From NCBI GenBank assembly GCA_028715225.1, contig JAQUSH010000052.1:1-5131 (forward strand): 5,131 nucleotides of DNA, given 5' to 3'. Below the pieces are notes generated by a model. It was not told the DNA's origin, did not search any database, and saw nothing but the letters and a program-made list of their open reading frames with translations. The position numbers and the translations under genes are program-made. Source of the DNA: Candidatus Aenigmatarchaeota archaeon. GTDB lineage: Archaea; Aenigmatarchaeota; Aenigmatarchaeia; Aenigmatarchaeales; Aenigmatarchaeaceae. Of this stretch, positions 3,975 through 5,131 are shown one piece after another (the stretch's first letter is position 1; the number at the start of each line of letters is the position of its first letter).

Positions 3975-5131
3975 GCATATCATATATTTTTTTGAATCTC
4001 TCTATAGAATCAGCTTCCTCAGGTCCCTTGTCAAATCTAATTCGAACAACTCTCGGGAACCGTAAAGCAAAACCAGAACTATACGTAGGACTTTTCTGTA
4101 TCTCCTCGTAAGCAACTTCAATAACTACTTTAGGCTTGATCTTTATTTCATTTTCTTTCTCATGCTCGATAAATGGTTTCAGAAGCTTGGTAAGATCATC
4201 CATGGTTATGTCTTCTTTTTCAGTCTTCTTCTCTTTCAGTCCAGAACCCAACATTCCGCATTCTAAGAATTTGCCGGTCTCAGGATCACGGCAACCTAGA
4301 ACATAAGAACCAATCCAACCAGCTCGTTTACCAGTACCCCATGTGCCGCCGATTACTACTAAATCTAGCGTCTCAAGAATAGGTTTAACTTTCCACCAGT
4401 ATCCGACGTGACGCTCCGGCTGATAGTTTGCTTCTAGATTCTTAACCATCACTCCTTCCTGTCCAGCTTTCAATGCTTCTTTATAGAATTTGTCAGCTTT
4501 AACTAAGTCCTTAGTAATCAGCATCTCACTCAGCTGGAATTTTCCTTTAGTTTCTTTTATGTTTTTCTCAAGAAGCGCTCTTCGATCTTTAAGTTTCATG
4601 TCAAAGATAAGCTTGCCATTAAGATATACAATATCAAATAAATTAACCTGTATAGGAATCTCTTTGATCATCTCCTGGATATCATATTTTCTTTTGATTC
4701 TCTGAGATAATTTCTGGAAAGGCATTGGTTTTTTCGTTTTGTTGTTAATCGCAAGAACCTCGCCTTCTATTATGCATTCATCTGCTTTTATCGAACTCTT
4801 GCAAAGTTCAACCAGGTCAGGAAATGCGTTAGTTACGTTTTCCTGACGTCTTGTAAATATCCAAATCTTATTTCCTTTCTTATGGCACTGCATCCTCATA
4901 CCGTCATACTTGTATTCAAGAGCAGGCTCTACTGCATCTTTCAGAGCCTCTTCAAGCGAAGATGCCTTAACAGCAAGCAGAGGCATTATCGGAATTCCAA
5001 GCTCGACTTTAATCTTCCTTAATCCGTCAGCGCCCTTCTCCTTAGCAACTTTAGCGACCATTCCGTAATCTGACTCTAAAAACCATGCATTCTGCACATC
5101 ATCAGAATCAACATCAAATGCTTTAGCTATT
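3958..5131 (-). CDS. lig: ATP-dependent DNA ligase (archaeal replicative type), N-terminus outside window
   Basis: The gene seals nicks in DNA during replication and repair, using ATP to adenylate an active-site lysine. The window holds its last 390 residues; the frame stays open through the right edge. Archaeal ligases are usually about 550-600 residues, so roughly 170-200 residues, most of the N-terminal DNA-binding domain, are missing. Counting from the first visible full codon: motif I KYDG with nucleotidyl-acceptor Lys74 (codon 4911-4909), motif III EGE at 122-124, motif IIIa FDIVYLNG at 165-172, motif IV EGVMVK at 225-230, motif V WWKVKP at 245-250, and the OB-fold motif VI RFPRVVRIRFDK at 357-368. 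All are intact, so the enzyme should be active. The GTG at 5097 is internal, not a start, because family-like sequence continues before it. It converges on the UMP synthase gene with a 1-nt gap, so the two are not an operon. Confidence 0.95.
   Translation of the reverse strand, partial: IAKAFDVDSDDVQNAWFLESDYGMVAKVAKEKGADGLRKIKVELGIPIMPLLAVKASSLEEALKDAVEPALEYKYDGMRMQCHKKGNKIWIFTRRQENVTNAFPDLVELCKSSIKADECIIEGEVLAINNKTKKPMPFQKLSQRIKRKYDIQEMIKEIPIQVNLFDIVYLNGKLIFDMKLKDRRALLEKNIKETKGKFQLSEMLITKDLVKADKFYKEALKAGQEGVMVKNLEANYQPERHVGYWWKVKPILETLDLVVIGGTWGTGKRAGWIGSYVLGCRDPETGKFLECGMLGSGLKEKKTEKEDITMDDLTKLLKPFIEHEKENEIKIKPKVVIEVAYEEIQKSPTYSSGFALRFPRVVRIRFDKGPEEADSIERFKKIYDMQKGKK

Noticed and set aside
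450..4705. Short open frames opposite or inside the real genes (for example 450-641, 1038-1262, 2056-2241, 2753-2998, 3721-3948, 4490-4705)
   Set aside because: Each lies in another frame of a well-supported coding region, with low-complexity or unnatural residue composition and no promoter of its own.
5095..5097. GTG as the start codon of the DNA ligase
   Set aside because: The frame stays open beyond it to the window edge with family-like sequence, and a start here would lose nearly the whole DNA-binding domain.
1..5131. CRISPR array, insertion sequence, integration site or defence system
   Set aside because: No spaced direct repeats, terminal inverted repeats, transposase or integrase motifs are visible. 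The SNase-like lipoprotein alone is not evidence of a defence system.

Overview
The window looks like a piece of an AT-rich archaeal chromosome. It carries an archaeal-type Holliday junction resolvase (Hjc) and an ATP-dependent DNA ligase with the C-terminal motifs of the archaeal/eukaryal replicative family. Four genes have a TTTAAA-type TATA element centred about 25-29 nt before the start codon and no ribosome-binding site, the pattern of leaderless archaeal transcripts. A small-genome (DPANN-like) archaeon is a reasonable guess, but nothing here fixes the taxon.

Left part (1-930, + strand): the C-terminal 153 residues of an unrecognised protein, then a short gene with its own TATA box encoding a probable lipoprotein of the staphylococcal (thermo)nuclease family. 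Middle part (940-1856, - strand): an unrecognised gene whose reading frame appears broken into two overlapping frames (1364-1522 and 940-1392), with a promoter only in front of the first; and a three-helix SemiSWEET/PQ-loop small transporter with its own promoter. The gap 1857-2074 separates the divergent SemiSWEET and hjc genes. It holds both their TATA boxes plus a separate, stronger-looking TATA element followed at the expected distance by two tandem hairpins, a candidate small structured RNA.

Right part (2075-5131): hjc (+), then a long + strand gene fusing orotate phosphoribosyltransferase to OMP decarboxylase (a UMP synthase making UMP from orotate), then, convergent and only 1 nt away, the C-terminal 390 residues of the DNA ligase (- strand, running out of the window). 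The UMP synthase gene is the only one here with a clear Shine-Dalgarno sequence; its likely TATA box overlaps the hjc stop codon.

Functionally this is mostly housekeeping (DNA recombination/repair, pyrimidine synthesis) interleaved with small accessory genes (nuclease lipoprotein, small transporter, unknown proteins). I see no CRISPR array, insertion sequence, tRNA or rRNA. The least explained elements are the two-hairpin RNA candidate at 1961-2045 and the frame-disrupted gene at 940-1522.
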